Origin: Ramlibacter cellulosilyticus
Lineage (GTDB): Bacteria; Pseudomonadota; Gammaproteobacteria; Burkholderiales; Burkholderiaceae_C
DNA: 64,000 nt
Reading direction: 5' to 3'
Assembly: GCF_014297465.1 (NCBI RefSeq)
Contig: NZ_JACORT010000009.1
Coordinates: 1 to 64,000, forward strand
In this document: positions 57,059 through 64,000 of the stretch, in pieces
Numbering within the stretch: the first letter of the stretch is position 1
Layout of the letters: each line of letters opens with the position of its first letter
Position numbers and translations under genes: made by a program
Notes under the pieces: model-generated
Database searches by the model: none
What the model was told of the DNA's origin: nothing
The model's input: the letters and a program-made list of their open reading frames with translations, nothing else

Positions 57059-58137
57059 CGGCCGACCAGGACATCGACCGCAGCGAGGAGCCCACGACCT
57101 TCAAGCTGCAGAAGGCGCGCGACCGCGGGCAGACGCCGCGCAGCGTCGACGCGACGGCTTGCGCCGTGTTCCTCGCCGCCGTCGCCTTCCTCGCCTGGCA
57201 GGGCGCCGCTGCGCTGCAAGCGCTCCTGCGGCTGTTCCGGTCCGCGCTCGTGCAGGTGGCTGGACGGTCGGCGGACGGCGCGGGCCCGGTGTTCGCGCAG
57301 CTCGTGGAGGGCGCGGCGGGCATCCTCCTGCCCTTCCTGCTGGTGCTGGTCGCGGCCGGTGCCGCAGCGGCCGTGGCGCAGACCGGCATGGTCTTCTCGT
57401 TGCAGCCGCTCCAGTTCGATTTCGAGCGCCTGAATCCTGCCGCAGGATGGAAGCGGGTGTTCTCGCGGCGCACGCTGTTCGAGGGCGCACGCGCCTGCGT
57501 GAAGCTGGCCGTCCTGTGCTGCGCGGGCGTGGCAGCGTTGCTCGCGCTGCTGCCGCAGTTCCACGTCCTGGCAACCCTGCCGGCGCCCGCCTTCCTGCAG
57601 GCGGCCTGGTCCGACCTCGTCGCCCTCGCGTGGCGCATGGCGGCGGCGCTGGCGCTGATCGCGGCGGTCGACATGCTTTTCACCCGGCGCGATTTCCACC
57701 GCCGCATGCGCATGAGCCGCCGCGAGTGGAAGGACGAGTACCGGCATCGCGAAGGCGATCCGCGCATCCGGGCTCGCCTGCGGGAGCTGAGGCGCGAGCT
57801 GCTGCAGCGCAGCCTGTCGTTGCGCAATACGCGGAACGCGGACTTCGTCCTGACGAACCCGACGCACTACGCCGTCGCGCTCGAATACCGGCACGGGGAA
57901 ATGGATGCGCCGCGCGTGATCGCCAAGGGGGCGGGGCAGCTCGCGGCGGCGATGCGCGAGATCGCGGCGCGCCACCGCATCGTGGTCGTGCAGAACCCGC
58001 CGCTCGCCCGTCGCCTGTTCCGCGAGGTGCCGCTGGAGTCCTCCCTTCCCGCGGATTTCCACGCCGAGGTGGCGCGCATCGTCGTCTGGGTGCTCGCCAT
58101 GCGCCGCCAGCGCATGCCGCAGGGAGCCGTGGCGTGA
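57055..58137 (+). CDS. flhB: Flagellar export switch protein FlhB
   Basis: This 360-residue protein has RSEEPTTFKLQKARDRGQTPRS at the N-terminus, four membrane helices, and a cytoplasmic domain with the self-cleavage motif NPTH (VLTNPTHYAVALEY, about 263). It controls export substrate switching from rod/hook to filament. All key residues are present. It overlaps fliR and flhA by 4 nt. Confidence 0.96.
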   Translation: MTADQDIDRSEEPTTFKLQKARDRGQTPRSVDATACAVFLAAVAFLAWQGAAALQALLRLFRSALVQVAGRSADGAGPVFAQLVEGAAGILLPFLLVLVAAGAAAAVAQTGMVFSLQPLQFDFERLNPAAGWKRVFSRRTLFEGARACVKLAVLCCAGVAALLALLPQFHVLATLPAPAFLQAAWSDLVALAWRMAAALALIAAVDMLFTRRDFHRRMRMSRREWKDEYRHREGDPRIRARLRELRRELLQRSLSLRNTRNADFVLTNPTHYAVALEYRHGEMDAPRVIAKGAGQLAAAMREIAARHRIVVVQNPPLARRLFREVPLESSLPADFHAEVARIVVWVLAMRRQRMPQGAVA

Positions 58138-60164
58138 ACGCGCTGAAGGACGTCCTCGGCCGCCACACCGACGTGGCGCTCGTGCTTGCCGTGTTCGGCG
58201 TGCTGATGGTGCTGTTCGTCCCCATCCCCCGGCCGCTGCTGGACTTCCTCCTCCTCGCGAACTTCAGCTTCGCCTTCCTGTTGCTGCTGCTCACGTTCTT
58301 CTCGGCGCGCCCGACGGATTTCTCCACCTTTCCGTCGCTGCTGCTGGTCGCGACGCTGTTCCGCCTCTCGCTGAACGTCGCGGCCACGCGCCTGATCCTC
58401 GCGGACGGCGACGCGGGCCGCGTGATCGCGGCGATCGGCTCCCACGTCGTGGCGGGCAACATCGTCGTGGGCCTCGTCGTGTTCGTCGTCCTCATCGTCG
58501 TGCAATACGTCGTCGTGACGAACGGCGCGCAACGCGTGTCCGAAGTCGCCGCGCGCTTCACGCTCGACAGCATGCCCGGCCAGCAAATGAGCATCGATGC
58601 CGACCTGAACATGGGCTTCATCGACCAGGCGGAGGCGCAGCGCCGGCGCAAGGCGCTCGAGCGCGAGGCAGCCTTCTACGGGGCGATGGACGGGGCTTCC
58701 AAGTTCGTGAAGGGCGATGCGATCGCGGGGATCCTGATCCTCCTGATCAACATAGCGGGCGGGCTGGTGATAGGCCTCGTGCAGCACAAGATACCGTGGG
58801 CGCAGGCGCTGCAGACGTACACGCTGCTGACGATAGGCGACGGCATCGTGACGCAGGTGCCCGCCCTGGTCATCGCCGTCGGCACCGGCATCATCGTCAC
58901 GCGCTCCGCGTCGGACGGCAACCTGAGCCGGCAGGCCCTGCGGCAGGTCACGGCCTTCCCGAAGACGCTCGTGCTGGTGACACTCGCGCTCGCCGGCCTG
59001 TTGTGCCTGCCGGGCATCCCCGCGGCACCTGCTGCCACGCTGATGGTCGCGGCGGCGCTGACGGCCTGGCTGGCGCACCGCGTGCACGCCCGCCAGGCGG
59101 TGGAAGCCGCACCCGCGCCTGCCACTGCAAGCGACGACGGGGAAATCCTGCCTTCCGTGGAGCCCGTCGAAGTGTTCGTCGGCAGCGGCTGGGTGGCGGG
59201 CAAGCAGGATGCCGGCACGCTGTTCCAGGACCGCATCGCGGCGCTGCGCCGACAGCACGCGCAGGAGTACGGGTTCGTACTGCCATCGGTGCGCTTCCGC
59301 GGCGCCGCCCGGCTCGCGCCGGACGCCTACGAGATCCACGTCGACGGCACGCTGGCCGCGCGCGGGGAGGTCCGCCAGGGGCAGCTGCTCGCCATCCATC
59401 CCTCCGGCGACCTGCGCAGCGTCCCGGGCGAGCCCACGCGCGAACCGAGCTACGGGCTGCCGGCGCTGTGGATCGATGCGGCGCTGCGCGAGCAGGCGGC
59501 AGCGGCGCGCTACACGCTGGTGGACGCTCCCACCGTGTTCATGACGCACCTCACCGAGGTGCTGCGCCGGGAGTCCGCCGCCCTGCTCACGCGGGCCGAG
59601 ACCGACAAGCTGCTGGCCCGCGTGCGCCAGGCGCAGCCGACCCTCGTCGAGGAGCTGGTCCCGACCGTGCTCTCCGTGGGCGACATCCAGAAGGTGCTGC
59701 AGAACCTCCTGCGCGAGAAGGTGTCCATCCGGCACCTGCACGCGATCCTGGAAACGCTGGCCGACGCCGGGCGCGTGAGCAAGGACGCCGGGCAGCTGAC
59801 GGAGGCCGTGCGGCAGCGCCTGGGCCATGCCATCTGCCAGAGCCTGGCAGGGAGTTCCGCCTCTCTCCACGTCCTCACCATCGACCCCGCCGTCGAGAGT
59901 CGCTTCCTGCAAGGCCTGCAGCCCTCCGCAGCGGCGGGGCCCGGGCTCGAACCCAAGCTGGTGGAGAAATTCCTGCTGCACCTGATGCAGCAGGCCGACC
60001 GCATGATGAAGAGCAACCTGCTTCCCGTGTTGCTGTGCGCGCCGGAGCTGCGTCGCTACCTGCGGACCCTCTCCGAGCGCGGCTTGCCCCACCTGCGCGT
60101 GCTGTCGCTGGCGGAGATCCCGCAGGTGATCGAACTCAAGTCCTACGGGACCGTTACCGCCTGA
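58134..60164 (+). CDS. flhA: Flagellar export protein FlhA
   Basis: This 676-residue protein has eight membrane helices in the first half and the FHIPEP region (TFPSLLLVATLFRLSLNVAATRLIL, FTLDSMPGQQMSIDADLNMGFID). A cytoplasmic ring domain follows from about residue 340. It uses a GTG start overlapping the flhB stop. FlhA is the proton-coupled engine and docking platform of the exporter. Confidence 0.97.
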   Translation: MNALKDVLGRHTDVALVLAVFGVLMVLFVPIPRPLLDFLLLANFSFAFLLLLLTFFSARPTDFSTFPSLLLVATLFRLSLNVAATRLILADGDAGRVIAAIGSHVVAGNIVVGLVVFVVLIVVQYVVVTNGAQRVSEVAARFTLDSMPGQQMSIDADLNMGFIDQAEAQRRRKALEREAAFYGAMDGASKFVKGDAIAGILILLINIAGGLVIGLVQHKIPWAQALQTYTLLTIGDGIVTQVPALVIAVGTGIIVTRSASDGNLSRQALRQVTAFPKTLVLVTLALAGLLCLPGIPAAPAATLMVAAALTAWLAHRVHARQAVEAAPAPATASDDGEILPSVEPVEVFVGSGWVAGKQDAGTLFQDRIAALRRQHAQEYGFVLPSVRFRGAARLAPDAYEIHVDGTLAARGEVRQGQLLAIHPSGDLRSVPGEPTREPSYGLPALWIDAALREQAAAARYTLVDAPTVFMTHLTEVLRRESAALLTRAETDKLLARVRQAQPTLVEELVPTVLSVGDIQKVLQNLLREKVSIRHLHAILETLADAGRVSKDAGQLTEAVRQRLGHAICQSLAGSSASLHVLTIDPAVESRFLQGLQPSAAAGPGLEPKLVEKFLLHLMQQADRMMKSNLLPVLLCAPELRRYLRTLSERGLPHLRVLSLAEIPQVIELKSYGTVTA

Positions 60165-60173
60165 GGCCCGCCC

Positions 60174-60896
60174 ATGGATCCCATCCTGTCCGCCGTCCTC
60201 GGGAGCATGCAGGCCGACGTCACGCGCATGGATCGCGTGGCGATGAACATCGCCAACGTCCAGACCCCGGGCTTCAAGCGCGAAGTGGTGGCCACGCTGC
60301 CTTTCGGTGCACGCGTGGCCGCTGCGGACCTTGCGCGCACGACCGTCCACACCGACCCCCGGTCGGGAACGCTCAAGCCGACCAGCCAACCGCTCGACCT
60401 CGCCTTGTCCGGCCCCGGATGGTTCGAGGTGCAGGCGCCGCAAGGCACCGCGTACACGCGCAACGGCAGCTTCCGGCTCGACGCCGCCGGCCGGCTGGTG
60501 ACGCAGCAGGGGCACACCGTGATGGGCGTCGGCGGCGAGATCGTGCTGGCCTCCGGCACGCCCGTGGTCGACGAAGCCGGGCGCGTGTTCGAGGCGCCGG
60601 GTGGCGTGCGCGGCGCCGCGCCGGTCGGCCAGATCAAGGTCGTGCAGTTCGAAGGCGGTGCCGTGCTGGAGCGGGCGGGTGACGGGCTGGTGTTTCCCCA
60701 GGGCACCCCATGGCTGGCGCCGGAGGGCGCAGTGCGTGTGCAGCAGGGTCTCCTGGAGAACGCGAACGTGAGCCACCTGCACGAGATGGTGCGGCTCGTC
60801 GAAACCGTGCGCCACCTGGAGACGCTGCAGAAGGTCGCGCTCGGCTACGACGAGATGCTCGCCACGAGCATCCGCAAGCTCGGGGAAGCGGCATGA
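60174..60896 (+). CDS. flgF: Flagellar proximal rod protein FlgF
   Basis: This 240-residue protein starts MDPILSAVLGSMQADVTRMDRVAMNIANVQTPGFKRE, which carries the rod-protein N-terminal helix, and ends with the matching C-terminal helix (HEMVRLVETVRHLETLQKVALGYDEML). FlgF is part of the proximal rod. It is 9 nt after flhA and 15 nt before flgG. Confidence 0.9.
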   Translation: MDPILSAVLGSMQADVTRMDRVAMNIANVQTPGFKREVVATLPFGARVAAADLARTTVHTDPRSGTLKPTSQPLDLALSGPGWFEVQAPQGTAYTRNGSFRLDAAGRLVTQQGHTVMGVGGEIVLASGTPVVDEAGRVFEAPGGVRGAAPVGQIKVVQFEGGAVLERAGDGLVFPQGTPWLAPEGAVRVQQGLLENANVSHLHEMVRLVETVRHLETLQKVALGYDEMLATSIRKLGEAA

Positions 60897-60911
60897 ACGG
60901 AAGGAGGGCCC

Positions 60912-61700
60912 ATGTTTGATGCGCTGTACATCGGGGCGACGGGCATGCATGCGCAGCAGGCGCATGTGGACGCCATCGCCAACAACCTGGCCAACGTGAA
61001 CACCGCGGGGTTCAAGAAGACGCGGATCGGCTTTTCCGACCTCGTGGCGGGCGGCGTGGTCGCCGGCCAGCGCGCGGGTGCCGGGGAGAACGGCGCGTTC
61101 GTGAACGCCTCGGTGGGCGTCGGCGTGCAGGCGCTGTCGCCGGGCAAGGTCTTCGCGGGCGGCGACCTGAAGAAGACCGAGTCGCCCATGGACGTCGCGA
61201 TCCTCGGCGAAGGCTTCCTGGAGCTCGCCATGCCGGATGGGTCGCGCGCCTATGCGCGGGGTGGCACCTTCAAGGTGAACGCGGACGGGCTGCTCTCCAC
61301 GCAGGCGGGTGTCCCGCTGAAGCCGAACCTCTCGATTCCCGAAAACGCCGAGGCCATCACCGTCTCCGCCACGGGCCGCGTGCAGGTGCGGCTGCCGGGC
61401 CAGTCCACGCCCGTGGAGGCAGGGCAGCTCGAACTGGTGCGCTTCGCGAACCCGCAGGGCCTGCTCGCGCAAGGCGGCAACGTCTACCGCGCGACCGACG
61501 CCTCGGGCGAGCCGATCGCGGCGCGCGCCGGAGAGGACGGGGCAGGAACCCTGGCCCAGGGCTTCCTCGAAGGATCGAACGTGAAGCTGGTGGAGGAGAT
61601 GGTGGACCTCCTCGTGGCGCAGCGGGCGTACGAGGCCAGCGTGAAGGTCGTGCAGGCCTCGGACGAGATGCTCGGCCTCATCAACGGCTTGCGGCGGTGA
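60912..61700 (+). CDS. flgG: Flagellar distal rod protein FlgG
   Basis: This 262-residue protein has MFDALYIGATGMHAQQAHVDAIANNLANVNTAGFKKTRIGFSDL at the start and EEMVDLLVAQRAYEASVKVVQASDEMLGLINGL at the end, both FlgG signatures, and standard length. AAGGAGG precedes the ATG. It builds the distal rod through the P and L rings, whose genes follow. Confidence 0.95.
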   Translation: MFDALYIGATGMHAQQAHVDAIANNLANVNTAGFKKTRIGFSDLVAGGVVAGQRAGAGENGAFVNASVGVGVQALSPGKVFAGGDLKKTESPMDVAILGEGFLELAMPDGSRAYARGGTFKVNADGLLSTQAGVPLKPNLSIPENAEAITVSATGRVQVRLPGQSTPVEAGQLELVRFANPQGLLAQGGNVYRATDASGEPIAARAGEDGAGTLAQGFLEGSNVKLVEEMVDLLVAQRAYEASVKVVQASDEMLGLINGLRR

Positions 61701-61702
61701 AC

Positions 61703-62512
61703 ATGCGCGCCACGACCTTGTTGCTCGCATGCCTGGCCTCGCCGGTGGCGTGGGCGGGCCCGCAGGCCGGGATCGAGCTGCTACCGCGGGCCACCGTGGC
61801 GTCTTCGCAGGTCGTCCTGGGCGACGTGGCACGCGTCCATGCGCAGGATCTCGCCACGATCCGCACGCTGGTCAACCTGCCGGTCGGGCGCGCGCCGCGC
61901 CCCGGAGAGTCCGCCGCGCTGCGCAGGACGGACCTGGCGCAGTGGGTCCGCCGCCACACGGACCTGGCGCCGGACGCACTCGATTGGTCGGGCGCGCACG
62001 AGGCGCGGGTGGTGCGTGCCACGCCGCGAGTGAAAGGAGAGGAGATCGCGCGGGCAGCCGTCGAGGCTGCGCGCGGCGGCCACGTGCTCGTTGGCGGCAC
62101 GCCGCGGGACGTGGATGTCCCCGAAGGGCGGGTCCGCCTGGAGGTGCGGGGTCTGGAACAGGGCGCATCGGCGGGACGCATGCTCGTGTGGGTGGATGTC
62201 TGGACGGAGGGTGCCTTCGTGCGGACCGTGCCGGTGAGCTTGCAGTCCGCGGCCGCGGCCACCGCTGCGACAGGCGAAAGAACGCTCCGCGACGACGCGC
62301 TGCTCGCGACGGGCGACGCCGGGCCGCTCGCCGTGGCACGCGGCGAGTGGGCGTCGCTGCGCTCCGTCGAAGGCAGCATCACGCTGGAAAGCCGGGTCGA
62401 GGTCTTGCAGGACGGCCGCCCGGGGCAGCGCATCCGCGTGCGGCCGCAGGGCGCGTCCGGGCCCATGTTCGCGCGGGTGCTCGGTCCGGGCCGCGTGGAG
62501 CTCGCACCATGA
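61703..62512 (+). CDS. flgA: Flagellar P-ring assembly chaperone FlgA
   Basis: This 269-residue periplasmic protein has a signal (MRATTLLLACLASPVAWAG) and a SAF-type C-terminal domain (LLATGDAGPLAVARGEWASLRSVEGSITLESRVEVLQDGRPGQRIRVR, then SGPMFARVLGPGRVEL). A GTG at 61697 overlapping the flgG stop is an alternative start. FlgA helps polymerise FlgI. Confidence 0.88.
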   Translation: MRATTLLLACLASPVAWAGPQAGIELLPRATVASSQVVLGDVARVHAQDLATIRTLVNLPVGRAPRPGESAALRRTDLAQWVRRHTDLAPDALDWSGAHEARVVRATPRVKGEEIARAAVEAARGGHVLVGGTPRDVDVPEGRVRLEVRGLEQGASAGRMLVWVDVWTEGAFVRTVPVSLQSAAAATAATGERTLRDDALLATGDAGPLAVARGEWASLRSVEGSITLESRVEVLQDGRPGQRIRVRPQGASGPMFARVLGPGRVELAP

Positions 62513-63081
62513 GCCGCGCACTCCGCACCCTGCTGCTCGCGCTGGTGTGCGCGGGCGGTGCACAGGCCCAGAGCCTGTTCCAGGAGGACGCCTGGAGGGG
62601 CTTCACCGCGGACAACAAGGCGTACCGCCCGGGCGACGTCCTCACCGTGCAGGTGTTCGAGAACTCCAGCGCGTCCAGCAGCGCCGACACGGGCACGCGC
62701 CGCGCCAACCACATGGCGGCGGAGCTCGCGCACGGCAGCAACAAGGTGGCGCAGACGAACCTCGTCGTCGCGGGCGATTTCGACGGCGGCGGGCGCACGC
62801 AGCGCGCGAGCCGCCTGCTGGCGACGCTGACGGTCACCGTGCAGGAGGTGCTCCCCGGCGGGCAGCTGCGCGTCGCCGGCGCGCAGTCCGTCACCGTGAA
62901 CGAGGAGCTGCAGCGCGTCACGCTGGAGGGCGTGGTGCGTCCCTCGGACATCAGCGACGGCAACGTGGTGCAGTCCACGCGGATCGCGCAGGCCCGCATC
63001 ACCTATGTCGGCGAGGGCGACCTCACCGAGCGCAACCGGCGCGCGTGGTGGCGCAGGCTGCTCGACGCGGTGGGGTTCTGA
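62509..63081 (+). CDS. flgH: Flagellar L-ring protein FlgH
   Basis: This 190-residue protein has AWRGFTADNKAYRPGDVLTVQVFENSSAS, ASRLLATLTVTVQEVLPGGQLRVAGAQSVTVNEE and GVVRPSDISDGNVVQSTRIAQARITYVG, all FlgH blocks. The signal ends AQAQS, which suits signal peptidase I; the only Cys (ALVC) does not make a normal lipobox, unlike the lipoprotein FlgH of enterobacteria. It overlaps flgA by 4 nt. Confidence 0.93.
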   Translation: MSRALRTLLLALVCAGGAQAQSLFQEDAWRGFTADNKAYRPGDVLTVQVFENSSASSSADTGTRRANHMAAELAHGSNKVAQTNLVVAGDFDGGGRTQRASRLLATLTVTVQEVLPGGQLRVAGAQSVTVNEELQRVTLEGVVRPSDISDGNVVQSTRIAQARITYVGEGDLTERNRRAWWRRLLDAVGF

Positions 63082-63082
63082 G

Positions 63083-64000
63083 ATGCGTGCGCTCGCCCTC
63101 CTCCTTTGCCTCCTCTCCTGCGCCGCACCCGGGCTCGCGAGGGAGGCGCCCCTGCGCGTCAAGGAGATCGGCAAGGTGCAGGGCTGGCGCGAGAACGTCC
63201 TCGTGGGCACCGGCATCGTCACGGGACTCGCGGGGACGGGCGATTCGCCCGGCAACCGCGCGACGCGGCAGGCCGTGTCCAACGTGCTAGCGCAGTTCAA
63301 CCTGGGTGTCGCGCCGGAGCAGGTCAACAGCCGCAACGTCGCCGTCGTCATGGTCAGCGCCGCACTTCCGGCGACGGCGCGCGAAGGCGACACGCTGGAC
63401 GTGACCGTGAGCTCCAGCGGCGATGCCCGCAGCCTGCTGGGCGGCACGCTGCTGCTGACGGCGCTGCGAGCGCCCAACGGCAAGGTGTTCGCACTCGCGC
63501 AAGGGCCCTTGTCCATCGGCGGCCACCGGTACGACGCCAACGGCAACGTCGTGCAGAAGAACCATCCCACGGCAGGCGCGATCCCGAACGGCGCGACGGT
63601 GGAAGTCGGGATGGCAGCCTGGCAGCCGGGCGCGCGCGACCAGGTCACCTTCGTCCTGAACGAAGCGGACTACACCACGGCGGCGCGGGTGGCCGCTGCC
63701 ATCAACGCGCAATTCGGCGGCGGGATCGCCCACGCCCGCGATGCCTCCGGCATCGAGATCGCCGTGCCACCCGCGCTGCGGCAGGACCTGGTGGGCTTCC
63801 TCGCGCGGGTGGAGAACGTCGCCGTCGATCCCGACCACCGGCCGCGGGTTGTCATCAACGAACGCACGGGCACCGTCGTCTCCGGCGGCGACGTGCGCAT
63901 CGCGCGCGTGGCCATCTCGCACGGCGACCTGAAGATCTCCATCGCCACCCAGAACAGCGTGTCCCAGCCGGCGTACCTCGGGTACGCGGGCCCGGGCGTT
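63083..64000 (+). CDS. flgI: Flagellar P-ring protein FlgI, truncated by window edge
   Basis: The visible 306 residues begin with a signal (ALALLLCLLSCAAPGLA), then REAPLRVKEIGKVQGWRENVLVGTGIVTGLAGTGDS, NVAVVMVSAALPATAREGDTLDVTVSSSGDARSLLGGTLLLTAL and INERTGTVVSGGDVRIARVAISHGDL, diagnostic of FlgI. It lies 1 nt after flgH. About 60 C-terminal residues lie beyond the window. Confidence 0.95.
   Translation, partial: MRALALLLCLLSCAAPGLAREAPLRVKEIGKVQGWRENVLVGTGIVTGLAGTGDSPGNRATRQAVSNVLAQFNLGVAPEQVNSRNVAVVMVSAALPATAREGDTLDVTVSSSGDARSLLGGTLLLTALRAPNGKVFALAQGPLSIGGHRYDANGNVVQKNHPTAGAIPNGATVEVGMAAWQPGARDQVTFVLNEADYTTAARVAAAINAQFGGGIAHARDASGIEIAVPPALRQDLVGFLARVENVAVDPDHRPRVVINERTGTVVSGGDVRIARVAISHGDLKISIATQNSVSQPAYLGYAGPGV

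Overview
The window is about 64 kb of high-GC DNA with dense, overlapping operons. Gene content (Burkholderiales-type gram-negative porin, biosynthetic threonine deaminase, Coq7-type ubiquinone hydroxylase, DUF3047, DUF5985-like membrane proteins, zwf-hexR opposite tal-pgi) points to a betaproteobacterium, most likely Comamonadaceae (Ramlibacter/Variovorax-like). The genus is an inference. No rRNA, tRNA, CRISPR array or transposase gene was seen.

Layout. 1-3.9 kb: the end of a glycosyltransferase, cytochrome b561, an MCE (MlaD-like) protein with its auxiliary lipoprotein, and small proteins. 3.9-13.9 kb: an esterase and a type II secretion locus, with gspG-H-I-J-K-L-M-N-D-E leftward and gspC divergent; gspF is not present. 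13.9-19.8 kb: a CobS-fold protein that has lost its catalytic Asp motif, ilvA preceded by a probable small RNA or attenuator with an anti-Shine-Dalgarno loop, an OsmC-like protein, coq7, a porin and a DUF3047 lipoprotein. 19.9-26.7 kb: a Dpp/Opp-type peptide importer operon with an embedded M20 amidohydrolase. 26.8-31.8 kb: central sugar metabolism (hexR, zwf, tal, pgi) with two candidate HexR operators in the divergent gap. 31.9-39.5 kb: small membrane proteins, an ECF sigma/anti-sigma pair, and a large hybrid histidine kinase.

Accessory island, 39.6-51.3 kb: a hipBA toxin-antitoxin module with four regularly spaced operators; a type I secretion ABC transporter and adaptor whose expected large substrate is missing; a junction where a truncated gene is joined to a LamG/RHS relic; a secreted RHS polymorphic toxin with a six-copy FG-GAP repeat block inserted in its RHS shell and a candidate immunity gene; and a decayed RHS scrap beyond it. 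Codon use is more relaxed and GC somewhat lower here than in the flanks.

51.3-55.8 kb: a two-component system with a PepSY protein, a glycine-zipper envelope protein and two paralogous Ig-like exported proteins. Three promoters here share a direct repeat with an 11-bp period, suggesting one small regulon run by the linked response regulator. 55.9-64 kb: a compact flagellar operon fliQ-fliR-flhB-flhA-flgF-flgG-flgA-flgH-flgI (flgI runs off the end) in an order unlike the usual enterobacterial or betaproteobacterial one.
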